From assembly GCA_034620365.1 (NCBI GenBank), contig JAQGEQ010000380.1, positions 3,410,001 through 3,474,000 on the forward strand: 64,000 bases of DNA, written 5' to 3'. This document shows positions 35,901 through 48,511 of this stretch, one piece after another. A program made the position numbers and the translations under genes. The DNA is from Pegea sp. RAD2-039 (lineage: Eukaryota > Chordata > Thaliacea > Salpida > Salpidae). Under the pieces are notes generated by a model. The model made no database searches. It saw nothing but the letters and a program-made list of their open reading frames with translations, and was not told the DNA's origin. The first letter of the stretch is position 1, and every line of letters starts with the position of its first letter.

Positions 35901-38900
35901 ATCACTTTGATTTCTAGTCAGCTTTTGATTGAAATAAACTTTTGAGCTTTTCTAATTCAATTATCTAGCGTCTATTACTGACTTTGACTATATTTATATT
36001 TGTTGAAAGTTTGTATAAGCAAGTTATTTACATATCAGTAAATATTTTATTGATTCATATTAGCTTAAAGTCATTTAAAAAGAATTAAATTGTATTTGTT
36101 GTGAAAGAAATTCTTTGATCAACTTTAATTTGATTAATTTTTAATTCATGATGATACTAGCTATTATTATCTGTAGACGAACACTATAATCCTTTAATAT
36201 TTATAATGAAGACACCAGAGATTATCCTTGATTTATTAGCTACAATACAAAACAATCTAATCTATATTATCGATAGTTTATTTGTGGATGGTTAATGAGA
36301 AACATAATAATAAATAAATTACAAAATATTTTCGTCGAAATAATAGGAAAGTATGAACATTAGTTGAAATAAATACTTTTACTTTATATGTTACAAATCA
36401 TTTTTGTAAATTTATGTCCAATTTATAAAACATGATATTATCATTATTTGTTTCTTTAACCAAAATATTTTAAACATATTAAAATGTGATTGTTTGTAAA
36501 ATGTTGTGGTGAACGAAGAAAATATTTTCATTCTTGACAAGATAATTTTCAAGATGTTAGGGCAATCAAAATGAAAAATATGTTTTTATGTCGATAGTGA
36601 TTAATTATTAAAAAATGAAAGTAATTTTAAATCAAAGTGGAATTTTGAAGTGATCACAACCTTTCCACGCAGTATTGTAATTTACATAAGTATTTCAATA
36701 ACAAACACTTTTAAAAATATTTTTTATCTATTTTAAACCTGCATCAATCACAAAAAAATAACAATTTATAACTTTTTTTTTAATTTAAAATTTTCTAAGA
36801 ATATTTTCCAATATTATTGCGATTAATTCTTTAAACTGATGATAAACTAGATGGGCGTGTCCCAAACTATCAAAAATAGCTTGTGCTTGTCGTCATGGAT
36901 TCAACGTTGTTTGAAAATATGGATTTAATTAAAAAAGGATTATAATTATATTCATAATTTTGCTAATACAAATAAATAGTTTTTATACATGCAAAAATTA
37001 AGATTAATTAAGAAATAATACTATCTCATACTTGCATATATATCTAGCATGTTCGATTTAATTACCTATAACAACCAGACTTACTTCAAATAGATTTATT
37101 ATTGACTATATAGCTGTTTACAAACTTCTTCAATATTTAATTGTTCAAGAAAATTACATCATCATATTTTAAAAAACCAAAAATGTTTCAGAATGTGGTG
37201 TAGTTTTTGTAGTCTGTGTATGTAATCCTTTTTCTAGATTCAAAGTTAAATGATTATCGATAATAAGTTGTCTTGAAGATAATTCTTAATTTGTTGCAGT
37301 CTTAGCAAAGTTGTTTTAAACAAAAAATGCAATTTTGTTTTTATGAATTTTTATTTAACTAGCAAACTTTCAAATTTTTTAAAGGTTCAAAGGTTAAATT
37401 TCATTTCTAGACGTTCTCTAGACATTGTAGTTTACATTCAAAATAAAAAAGAAGTTTGTTGAGGAATGGTGAGTGAACATGATTCGCCGATGTGAAAGCC
37501 ACAGATAAATGTAAGAAATCAAACGCAGGTGTTCATCATTCACGACTATTTGCGGTGAAACGGTTTGTGTAAAACATCTAGCACGATTTTCAAAGCTGAA
37601 ACATATCCTAAGATAGCAAAAAGAGGGACAGAGAAAAACAAACAATGTTTTATTATCAATTATGTGCAAGTATATGGTTATAGGGGAATTTTGTTCAGTT
37701 TAATAATCATTTTATGAACATCTGCAGCTTTCACAATCAGTTTCAGAACTTGCTTGACTGGTTTGATTGAAATTTAATTATGAAGCAAAACATATTTGTA
37801 GAAAAGATTTGAAACACAATTCACTTTTTTAATTTGAATCATGAAACTTCTATTTATTTAACGATTAATTAGTTTAGAAATTACAAATTGAATATTATTT
37901 AGCAAATTTATAATTAGCAGATTGATTACAATTAAAATCTCGTAGAAATTAAAAAACAAACTATGAAACAAATTAATTGAAAATTACGAAATAATTCTCT
38001 TTAAGAATTGTGTGTAGGTTACATGATTATCTACAAAATGCTGTAAGCTTGTAGACCGACGAATTTGGCCGCAAGGTACCAAAGATAGGCGGGAAAATCC
38101 CTTCACAGTGAAATAATGCAAAAAAACGTATGAATAGTGAAAAAAAACTCCGAAATATTTTTCGGAAAATATTTTCAAAAATTTCAGATTTTGACCTTCA
38201 AAATAATTAGAAGTTAATTTTAACCGAGGTTTTGTTTCTCAGGTGAAATTATTATTCAAAAATAGAACTAACGCGCATGTGACGATGAATGACGTCATAA
38301 CGACGATAGAAATCAATACATGACAATCGATGGAGAGTTTCTTCCTCAAATCGACTTTTGATTCCACGATTTTTACTATTTGTAACAAACATCAGTTTTG
38401 ACGTCACGTGATATTCTTGTTGATATCGATCATGGGATCAGCTTCTTTATTTTTAATTGTATGTTAGTTATTTGTAAAGGTGAACAAATCTGGCACTTTG
38501 CCGTCATGACTCGCTTTATTTTCCGCCGATATTTTCATCACTCCCCGATCTTTTACGGCTGATCGGAAACACGTCACAGCACGCTTCATGTGGTGTGTCA
38601 TTCGTGATTAAGTGTCGTGAGCTGAAGATGTAGATTTGTTGACTAATAGCTTGAACTTCTGTTGGTGTTTAAGTGATCTGAAGTAAATTAAAAAGATTAA
38701 ATAATTTTCTATTTTTATTAATTACACTTTTTATTTTGAAACATTGAATGTCCTTTCATCTGTTCTTCTGTGGTTGCAATCAGTTTCATTTTGTTCTTTT
38801 GAATTGAACTTCTTCAATTAAATGAATTCTTGATAATTTTTTTTATTAAATCGAAACAGAAATGTCACGTTTTTTAAAGGATTAAAGTAAATAAAAGTGT

Positions 38901-41900
38901 TTGACTTGAAGTTGAATTCCTTTCTCTTAACATCTCAGCTCTTCAAAAATACTTTTTGTATTTAATTTGGAAACTGACGTAAAAAAATATAATTAAACAT
39001 TTATGAGATATTAATATTCGATAAAATCTAAAAAATGGCGAATATCTTCATATTCTAATTAATCTAATAGTCACATGACAAATTGAGGGCCTATAACAGA
39101 TTCCTAAATGGCGAATGATTAAGATGAAAAGAGTTTGAGACAACATCATAATCAAACTTCTTTGTTTAAAGCTTCATGTGGTGTTTGAGCATTGATAGAA
39201 AACTGTTTGAAACGTAAAAAAGTGTTTGGCAAGTTGACTGGTCAGTCCGTGAAAAAGTAAACACCAGTGAGCTACTGTAGAAGCTTTGTTATCAGTCTCT
39301 ACCATCAGAAGATTGCTGGATTGTTAATCCTTCTTCTATCATATTTATCTACTTCTACAAGCCACCTAAATCCAACTGTGTGATCTTTATTGATTTGATG
39401 GATGCAAGTCGACAACAGAGTTATTTTCACAATTGAACAGAAAGATTAGATATCAAATAAAAGGTTCTGTCATTTGGGAAGCTTTGTACACACTTTAAAA
39501 ATTACTTGAAAGTATTAGAAATAGTATTTGAAGTCAAGTAAATATTGGAAACAGATTTTGAATATAATGTAGTCGAACGATTATTGTAAATGGTAGACGA
39601 ACAAATTCATGTTTTAAATCAATGTTATCTTCAATGATAACTGCTCGAGAAAACATCGTTGAATATTTGAAAAAAAAAACATTATCTTGTAGTTTAAAGT
39701 TTAGTTAACAGAAAATTTTTTGAAGTTAAAACCTGAAAAAATGTTTTCCCTAATAAGTAAACTTTTAATGTCATTTACAAAAACGTATTTAAGTTTTCAT
39801 TTTAATGAAGTATATAAACAACTTTTTACATTTAAAGTTTCCTTGATCAACTGATAAAGTTGAATCAGTTGTAAATTTTTTCACTGATAAAATAAAATTC
39901 TAAAAAATATGAAACAAATATTTGAAGACCTTTTTAATAGCTGATAAAAGTAATTTTTAATAATTTTTGATCAGATTTAAAGATTTTTTGAGGTTTCTAT
40001 TTTTCATAGAAGTTTTTTTCAAAATCCTAAGATTAAAGATTTTAGTAAATCTTTGCAAAACTGCTTGGATTTATTTCAACAAATTTTAAACCTTATTCCC
40101 CTGCAGCAAAATATTTCAACAATAATTATTTATTAAGTGAATAATTTTCTAAGTAGTTACGAAAATTCAAACAATTTAAAGGCTATCTTTTCCTCACTGT
40201 CATTACTTTCAATCACTCTTTCTTATTCCACTATTGGTTCATAAACGATATATTCCCACAAATATATCAATCGCACCATGGTAAGTAATATCAAAAGTAG
40301 AAAAAGCCAAAGTTAAATTCATTCAGTTAATCACAAAAAATAAAATCAAACTTTTGTTCACATCCTCAAAATAAAAAAGCCAAAAACGTTCACAAATGTG
40401 ACATGATCTAGTCACAAAAGTCAGAAGCCACTTTAGGGGTAAACCGCTAAAACTGAGCAAGCCGCTTACCAGGTAAGAGATTCTTCATCCTTAAATCTGC
40501 TAAGTATATTATGCGCTTCAAAATACTGGTCAAATGGTTGAACTATAGAAAGATTTATTAGAAATCGATAATACTTAACCAACCTGCAAATCACTTTTAA
40601 AGTCTTAATCCTCTTTTTGTGGCTACTTCCATTAAACATAGTGAAGTGATGATGTCTTCATTGAATCCTAATTTTGAGATTCGTCTATCAAATGCATTAG
40701 TGCAATTTATAAAAAGTTTATTTGCTTCTAAGTCTCATTCTCAACGATTTTTATAACTTTTTTTTTGATTGATGAATTAACACGTTTAAAACTTAGTTTC
40801 GATTAAGTTGGTTTTCAACCACTTAAAAAATAATTGTATATATCATCATGTTCTTTACTCATTACAAATAAGATAACAAAAATATTAAAATTTTCAACAA
40901 AGATGTTTTATTTTCAACAAAATTGAATTTTTCAAATCTACTTTTAAGAGTTTGGAAACATTTTTCTACTTTTCATTCATTATAAATAAAGTACATTTCT
41001 CAATTACCTGGTCAAGCTGGCCAACGACTTTTGACCAGATGATTAAGGGTCAGCTTATTGAGGATGTAACGGTTTTGAGTAAATTAAAATGAAAGTTTTG
41101 ATAAAATCTTTAATTTAGTTTTCCATTTTTTAATTGGTGATTCTCAGAGTAGATTTAAAAAAGCAAGAGTTGGGAAAAAATAATTTTGAATTTTTCGCTA
41201 ATTTTCTTCTGGAATTTGAATAAATAAAGTATGTAAGGACATTATGTTTTTGAGGAAAATATGTTATCAATACTCTTATAAGACTTTTTAATTAAATTTT
41301 TATAAAAAAGTTTTTCTTTGTTGAAAGTTTGAATAAAACATAAAAAGTATAAACATTTTTATCTGATATTAGATCACATCAAGCTTAGATCACGTGACAG
41401 TCTCTTATCGAAATTTAATACTTGTAATTAACTGAGTGTTTTTGTAATTTAAAATGTTTTATAAAAACTTTTCATAATTACCATTTTTTGCTTGTGCAAC
41501 AAATAAATCAGTAAAAACTTATTTTCTACATAACTGAATATCTTCATAAGACCTTAATTTACTGAGCTTTAAATAACTGACTTTTATATGCCTAAATCAA
41601 AAGCTCCTGAATGAGAAGGAAATATTTTTTATCAGTAAAATCGCTAGTTTTATTTTTACTATTTTTTTAGTCAACCTCTACGCTTATCGTCGAAAGAATT
41701 TTTTTTTGTAAAAAAAATACAAAAAAAAGTTAAATTTTTATTTCATTTTATTCCCAATTAGTTCGTAATTTCGAAACGTACCCGATTTTTATTATAATTG
41801 AGTTTTATCACTAAGTCCGTATTGAATTAAATACATTGTAAAAATTGGTACGGATTAAAAGTTGATTTTATTTATGCTTGTACAAAAAGGTCTTGAACAA

Positions 41901-43884
41901 AAAAGGCCCAAAAGGAGTTTAGATCACACTAGATTTTATTCAACGCAGATTTAATTTCGAGCTTTACAGCTATATAATTAGCTAGAAATAACTCGATTAT
42001 AGGTCCTAAGACGATAAATTTATTACTTTGGAGTTTAAATGAACAAAAAAGTTGGAAGAAAAAGTTATTTGATCAAAAGGTGGGTTGAAAAGTATAAAAA
42101 TCTTACAAATCTTTTGCAAGGTTCTTAAGCTTTGGTCTTTAGAAGCAAATCGATTTTAACTAAAAGTAAAAATTTATATAAACAAAAAGATGGTCAAGTC
42201 TGTCTCATGGTTATGGTCCATTTTCAATTGTGAAATAATAGACGTTATCAGAAGGTGTCAATCGAAGGCCAGTATTTACATGATTTTGACTGTACCATAT
42301 AGGACTGAATATATTCCACATTTAAAAACTCGATTGTGATTGGCTGATTAGTTAACTAATTAGTTATAAGTTGAGTTTTAAATCAAATAATTTTTTGATG
42401 ATCAATATTTTGAGAAGATAACAACTTAAGGATTTTTTCTATTTATTATTTGGTATTGGAAAAAAATTCAAAGTATTTCTGTTGAATTCTTCAAGCTTTT
42501 TATAAATTTATTTTTGAAAGTTTCGAATTTGATAAAAATTTAACATCAAATTATTGATTTGAAAGTTTATTTAAGGCTTTTAGCTTTAAACCAATATATT
42601 GATTTAATTTGTTACAAATTTGAAAGTTTTCCATCTTTCACTTTCGCATGTCAAAAAAAAATTAAATTGTTATTAATTGCTATCAGCATCGCTGAATATT
42701 CATCGAAGCTGTTCGCGTTTCAAATGTCCGAAGTGACCAATGACGTCACTGCTTCGAATGATAGATTACAATAAGCTAAAGTGATTGTAACTAAGCTTCA
42801 ATCACTTAACATTTTGAGGCAAGTCTAAAATTTAAATTTTATGATTGACAAATTAAAGTGATGAGAAATTCTATCTCCTTAAAAAATTACTGTTTTCACC
42901 TCTTATTTCCATTAATTAAATCTTTTTACAAATAAAACATTTAAAAAATTTCATTCATTTTTTTTTAGTCTGTAACTTCAAAAATCGTAACTAACATAAA
43001 AAACTAAATAAATAAACAAAATAGTACTACTGTAGGTTTCAATTTTGTTGTCGCTTTAATCGAAGTTACTAGTGGTTACAAACGAATAATGACCGATAGG
43101 GGGCGGTATTGAGAATTTTTTTCTTCATTTTTTCTTGACTTTATAGAGAAGTGGTCAACTGAAATGTTGATAATCAAACCATTCTGCATTTAATCTCGTC
43201 TAGTTAGCAGCACAACTGAAGCTGTTTCAATTGTTGCCAAGTGTATACTTTTAGATAGACAGGTGGTAAACGTAATAAATCAACAGTTATCATTTTCGCT
43301 TGAACAGGTTAAATGCAGTTTTGTTTATTTATATTGTTGCTTTTTGGAGTAGTTTGTTTAGAGATTCAATTTTGACAGTTATAAACATTTGAAAATTGTT
43401 AAACTAAAAGTTTAATTAAACTATCAAGCTAACTACTTCTGCTTCTTATTCATGATGCTTCAAGTTAGTAATTATGCAGAAATTACGTTTTAACAGGAAG
43501 TTATTCCAAAGTTAAATGTTTTTAGTTTTTAAAGTATAAATTTCATATTGAATATTCTGAATATTTTAAAAGATTTAAGGACTTTCTATTTGTTGGTTGT
43601 CAACTTACGGATAAACTAATGACAACAACATTTTTTTCGAATTTTTTCTTCACTAATTTAGTCATAAAAGTTTTACAAAGGAAACTTTTTGCAAATGTTA
43701 GTTAATTGGTAAAGTTAAATTGTGTATGAAGCCAACTATTTAAGTTTATTACACATCACAACAGAGCCTAATTCTGCAGTAGTTTCAAATTACAAAATCT
43801 AAAAGTTCTAAAAACATTTCTACGAAACAACAGGAAAGTTTGAAAAAGTCTCAAAGTTAAGTTCTGATTAATTATTGCCTTCTG
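26982..43884. other. 17-kb AT-rich gene desert upstream of talin and Irx
   Basis: Between the divergent talin and Irx starts lies about 17 kb with no supported host gene. Most of it is extremely AT-rich with short A and T runs. Less AT-rich islands stand out at 31190-31790 (decayed gag-like frame), 35640-35830 (TGATGACATCATC and a CATGGTAAC), 38030-38640 (TGACGTCA at about 38289, GACGTCACGTGA at about 38400 and GC-richer text) and 40190-40660. The 38.0-38.6 kb island could be a regulatory element of Irx. This is inference. Confidence 0.5.
31208..31790 (-). pseudogene. Decayed retroelement-like (gag / zinc-knuckle) reading frame
   Basis: On the minus strand this island reads as a protein-like sequence broken by in-frame stops. 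From 31800 downwards there is an open run of about 50 codons (with SGPNWTDKRKLAALV and STTEDMYQYFESC), then a stop and more protein-like frame. Further on another frame has TLKGTQRNNQSFGAARVVEA, several stops, then GVCLKCGSNKIHYFR, which resembles a CCHC zinc knuckle with the last Cys lost. Base composition differs sharply from the AT desert around it. Fossil gag of an LTR-type retrotransposon is the best guess. No LTRs, polymerase or integrase are visible. Real host exons are the alternative, since a gtgagg donor-like site lies near 31690. Confidence 0.35.
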
Positions 43885-46800
43885 ATGATGCTTATACCCC
43901 ACCAGACTAATCTAGACAACCTGGAACCAGCTAATAAATTCACAAGAACTAATCCAGCAAGCGATAACAGTCCACCGTCGCTGTACAACGATGCAGCTAT
44001 CATGGCAACTACGGACTGCTCAGTAATGAGCAAATACTCTTACTACTCACCAGCAACTGAAGCTTCTGTCCAACCAAACATATATCAGCCAGTCCGACCC
44101 AACTATTCCCCGATATGTACAGCAGGGCTTCCTCCTATGCAACCAGGAACCCATTTTCCTCAAACTCACGCACAGCCTGCAGCTCATGATCCCTACAACT
44201 CAACATTGGTAAGTTAATTGATCGATCAGTCTACGGGTTTGATTACATTTTGTAACATTATAAGAATTTCCTCAATTTAAGATTTTAATTTTATGACAAC
44301 TAACTTAACCTCAATTGTATCAAATCAGGTTTTACGAGTCGCTAACTTGTAGAAAAAAATTCAAATTTCAATTGATTTTCGAAAATAGAGAATAAAATAG
44401 AAGATTTTTGAAATAATTTTTGTTATTTTGTTAAAGGATTGAACTCAACAATTTCAATGTAATATTTGTAAACCTCTTAAACGATGAAAGAGACAAAATG
44501 GATTTAAAAGCTTTATCTCTTCGCTTATTAATCAGTTATCATTTGATCCTTTCGACTTTCATCACTTACTCATTACATATTCGGGATTTACTCAGATCTC
44601 GTAGATCACTTTAAAAGTCTACCAAGCGCGCGATTAATATCCAAATAAGGGCAACGAAAACCCCGACAGACTTTCCCTCAAAACTTCCTAAAATAGAAGG
44701 TGGTGAAAGTTCAGACTCTGAATGATGCTTGCTGCGATTCATGACAAAAGTCTTCTTAAAAATAGATTTGTTGATGACGTTATTCTCTTCAGGCTCCGCC
44801 ATCTTTACGAAGTTTCAATATAAATTGTCGTAAATAATCAATTCAATAACGTAATCCGATTAGTAGTCACGTGTCTTTGTCCTAGGGAACGTCACTAACT
44901 AGTACGCGACTTCTACTGACGTCACAAACGGCGCCGGTATCTTACAAGGCGGGGCCGGTCCTTTGCAAGATTAACAATAACTCGAAACAGTGATTCATGA
45001 CGTCATCAATGATGTGACATGATATGATCGACGTTTTTTTATGAACCCATTTTTATATGTGACCATTTTCGGCAGGGAAATTATGAGATGAAGAATAATA
45101 ATTGTGGTGAAATGTGGACCGTACCAACGCCACAACCAAACACCTCGTCCTACCCTCACAACCCTTCAACCTTCTATCCCTATGACAACTTTCAAAATCA
45201 TTATTCTTATGATAGGTGAGAAACTGACAAGCAAATTTTTAATTGAGTCTCTATATTAACTTCAATTTGTTAGTTTGCAGTCAGTTAACTTTTATCGCTT
45301 TTTTCATCGCTATATTTGATTGTTTTAAAAGCAAGCAGAGATGAAATTGAAACTCTATCATCATTACCTTAATCGTTATATACCTTCCACATCAATTCGA
45401 TGAGAGTGACTACAGACAACAAATAAACTTTAAAACGTTTAGATTATTTGCCAAGCTTTGATTACCAAATAGTTAAATCTGCAAAATGGCTTCCGACTTC
45501 TACGTAGTCCCGCGATTTCATCAGCTAGTATCTACAAAATCCTAAAATGAATTTGTTTTTAGATAAAAATGTTCAATGTTTAAAGATTTGGAATTTTTTT
45601 CTTTTCAATTTTTGTCAAATTATTTTGTCAATAGCTTTTTTTTTTCTGAAAGATGTTTCATCTAAAGATTTTCTAGTTTTTCATTTTTGCTTTTATTCAT
45701 CTTTTTAGGAAAAAAATTGAATTTTAATCTGATTTCCAAACAGCAAATTTGATTTCGCCATTTTTATTGCATTCTTAAAAAGATGATTTTGAAAAACAGA
45801 AGCTTGATAAAGAGCTGTAAAGAACAACATCAGGATCATTAAAATTAAGTAATTATAAAATAGCGAAAAGAAGTAAAAAAGATTTTGAAGATTCTACTTC
45901 TATAGAAAATCTATATTCGTAAATCTTAAGTTTTCACTAAATCTGATAAGAACTTCGTAAATTTGTCAACAAAGTTGTCAACATTTAGTGAAAAGTGAAA
46001 TAGAGCAAAAGATTTCTAAGAGAGCATTAATCTGATCAAGTTTTGATCGTAGAAAGGTCTTTGATATGAAGTTAAATCATGACTTGATCTCCGATAAATC
46101 TTTAAATATTGAGAGCCAGTTGAGCTTGTGAGTAGAGATGGAAGTTGTTTTTGATCCTTCCTTTGAATATCAATTCTTAAACTTTTAAATCCAATAAATA
46201 TTTATGGAAGTTGGAAGAGCGTAAAAGACTTTAATCTAAAGAAGATACGAGCATCAACTTTCTATCATAGATTGCGGAATTGATTACAAGTATCAGTATC
46301 CGACAGGGAGCTTGTGAATCCGCCAACTTGTTTTCACAACATCATCTTCATCTTAGGACCTCATCCAAATCATCAGAGACACAAAAACTTTTCAATTTGT
46401 TCTCACCATCTGTAATTGTTGTTATGCTCATGACACAAACTGATTTGCAAGCATCAGGTTGTCATGACAACTACAAGTTAGATTTTCAAGTTTTAATTTG
46501 ATGATGATGAAAAACTGATGAAGTCATAGTGATTGCGATCGCTAAATCGCGCTTCGCGTCGTTGCTTATCTGTCATCGCTGCTTTGATGGCGTCACAAGT
46601 AGAAGCTTCCGTCGCTTAGAATGACGACAAATAGTTAGTTGCTATGGCAATGGAAACAAAAGTTTACAAAATGATCGATATTTATCCACTTTTTGCTAGA
46701 GATATTTCGAGACGCAATGACGTAAATACTGATGACGTCATGAGACAATTGATGAGGTTTGAGTGGGTGAATTGAGAAGGGGGCCCCATATTTGTAGAAG

Positions 46801-48511
46801 GTGATAAGTGTGGATATCGAAGCGCGACATGCCGCGGTACATTGACCTGAAAAGTTTCAGCTGATAAGAAATCGAGATGAAAGTAACGCGATAACACGAT
46901 CCGTTTCCATGGTAACTTATCTTTAGTAACTTTCTCTTCACTTGACATCTGTTTGCAATGACATAAATGACGTCATGGGGCATCGAGACCCTCGTCTGCT
47001 GCCTGTGTTTATACTAATTAGGCCGCGCGCCTAAATTGTAGCTGATTAGTTTGATCGATCCGTATTTGGTCACGTGACCATCTGTTTGTCGCGAGTGACC
47101 GTGACATCGCGTAATGACGGTATTGGTTGTCATGACAACTGCATCTTTCAGTCGCTACTGTCCGATGGATATGAACGACGGAGTGAGACGTAAGAATGCA
47201 ACTCGTGAATCGACGAATACGCTGAAGGCGTGGCTCCAGGACCACAAGAAGAATCCGTATCCGACAAAGGGAGAGAAGATCATGCTTGCGATCATCACCA
47301 AGATGACGTTGACTCAAGTTAGCAAGAGGACGCAAAGACTTGCGCTGTTTGTGACGTTTGACGCGTACAGGTATCCACGTGGTTTGCAAACGCGCGAAGA
47401 AGATTGAAGAAGGAAAATAAGATGACGTGGATCCCTAAGAATCGTACAAGTGCTGATTCATCGTCGGGATCTAATAACAACACCGATGGAAAAGTCACCG
47501 ATGGAGAGATCGACGAAGAATTAGTTTCATCTTCGGCAAAAGGTTACTCTATTTCCGGCCAAATATTTTTTTTCCTCCGATATCACTAATCAGCCTTGAT
47601 GATGTCATTGATGACGTATTTGATTGACAGATGGAAGCGATGTGGAAGAAGTTGAAACTGACCAGCGGACTACATCTGAATGTAGTCCAGCAACCACTGC
47701 AACTATCTCACAAGCGTCCTACAAGCCTGTTAACTACATGGACACTTACTACCGATCCGCCCCAATCCCATCCTATGCCCCAAATATCTATAATCGCGAC
47801 GCATGGACTCCAAGTAGCGAGAAACAACCAATCAGTGGTTACTATAACAACGATCAAAGCAGTTTTGCGTATCTAATCGAAAGTAAAAACGATGAAAAAC
47901 CTTTCCAGCCTCCAATCGTACCCAGTATGACGTCATCCACACCATCAGCTGGTATGACGTCATCAGAATGGCCAGGAATGCCCCTAAGCACTGACTTTTA
48001 TGGTTCCTCGTATGGTTCAAAACATCCAGAAATGTTGTCCAAAGTGCCCATGACGTCATATCCGCTAGAAGCTGATCGAAGCGTGTACGCTCATTTACCT
48101 GTCGAAGGGTCTCACCCTGATTACTACCCGCCTTACAACTCCACTTCGTCTAATTACCAACCGATGACGTCACAGTACTACGAGAAGCCTACATCATCGG
48201 TATATGGAGCAAGCTCAATGATTGTCGAAGACACAAAAATGACAGATTTAAATTATTTCAACGAGCCTACTTATTTCAACCATCAAGCCACTTTCACTGA
48301 CGTCACAAACTCGGTAGTGACGTCAGAAGCATCGACAACTAGCGGAAACCTTCTACAGATGTCGTCACCAGGTAGACGCCTCGTGCCTACGTCATCAAGC
48401 TTCAACTTAAGTAAGCTCCCTTCTGATTGGTCGATTGCTGTGCGTGACTCTATTTTCAATGTGACGTCATCACTCGCTCGAAAAGTTCCCCGTCATCGCG
48501 TGGGATTTTGA
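43885..48511 (+). CDS. IRX: Iroquois-class TALE homeobox transcription factor
   Basis: Five exons with matching phases: 43885-44208, 45076-45215, 47152-47317, 47371-47542 and 47631-48511, about 560 residues. It is a DNA-binding patterning factor of the nucleus. The homeodomain spans exons 3-4: [18 protein letters not shown], the TALE loop [25 protein letters not shown], then [20 protein letters not shown]. Ala before the NARRR of helix 3 (position 50) is typical of Irx. An acidic stretch follows ([13 protein letters not shown], then DVEEVETDQ), as in other Irx proteins. The N-terminal exons are Pro/Tyr/Asn-rich; the C-terminus is Ser/Thr/Tyr-rich and contains repeated MTS written by TGACGTCA. 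A clear Iro box is not visible; [12 protein letters not shown] near the end is only loosely similar. Introns 1 (867 bp) and 2 (1936 bp) are large and may hold enhancers. The start could be either of two adjacent ATGs. Confidence 0.95.
44611..44802 (-). CDS. Possible tail-anchored microprotein nested in Irx intron 1 (hypothetical)
   Basis: A 63-codon ORF on the strand opposite Irx, inside its first intron. It starts ATGGCGGAG after a purine-rich context (taaag), typical of a translated animal start, runs through a Ser-rich polar segment ([14 protein letters not shown]) and ends with one hydrophobic helix, [16 protein letters not shown], just before the stop. This is the layout of a tail-anchored membrane protein. 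A gtagac donor-like site overlaps the last codons, so the ORF could also be the first exon of a longer gene. I do not recognise a family. No clear polyA signal was seen near the stop. The GC-richer flank with CRE and CACGTG motifs at 44870-45000 could be its promoter. Confidence 0.4.
   Translation of the reverse strand: MAEPEENNVINKSIFKKTFVMNRSKHHSESELSPPSILGSFEGKSVGVFVALIWILIARLVDF
47185..47424 (+). other. IRX: TALE homeodomain of the Irx gene, split by a 53-bp intron
   Basis: The homeodomain is interrupted at 47318-47370 between TLTQ and VSTWF, inside the recognition helix region. The donor gttagc and acceptor cgtacag restore the perfectly conserved [13 protein letters not shown] only when this exact intron is removed, which validates the boundary. 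Confidence 0.95.

Noticed and set aside
26982-43884. Short ORFs of 60-90 codons in the desert
   Set aside because: Phe/Lys/Ile/Asn-rich translations of AT-rich DNA without motifs or splice context.
46280-46501. 73-codon ORF in Irx intron 2
   Set aside because: No recognisable motif and it lies in the middle of a confirmed intron; length is within chance for this sequence.
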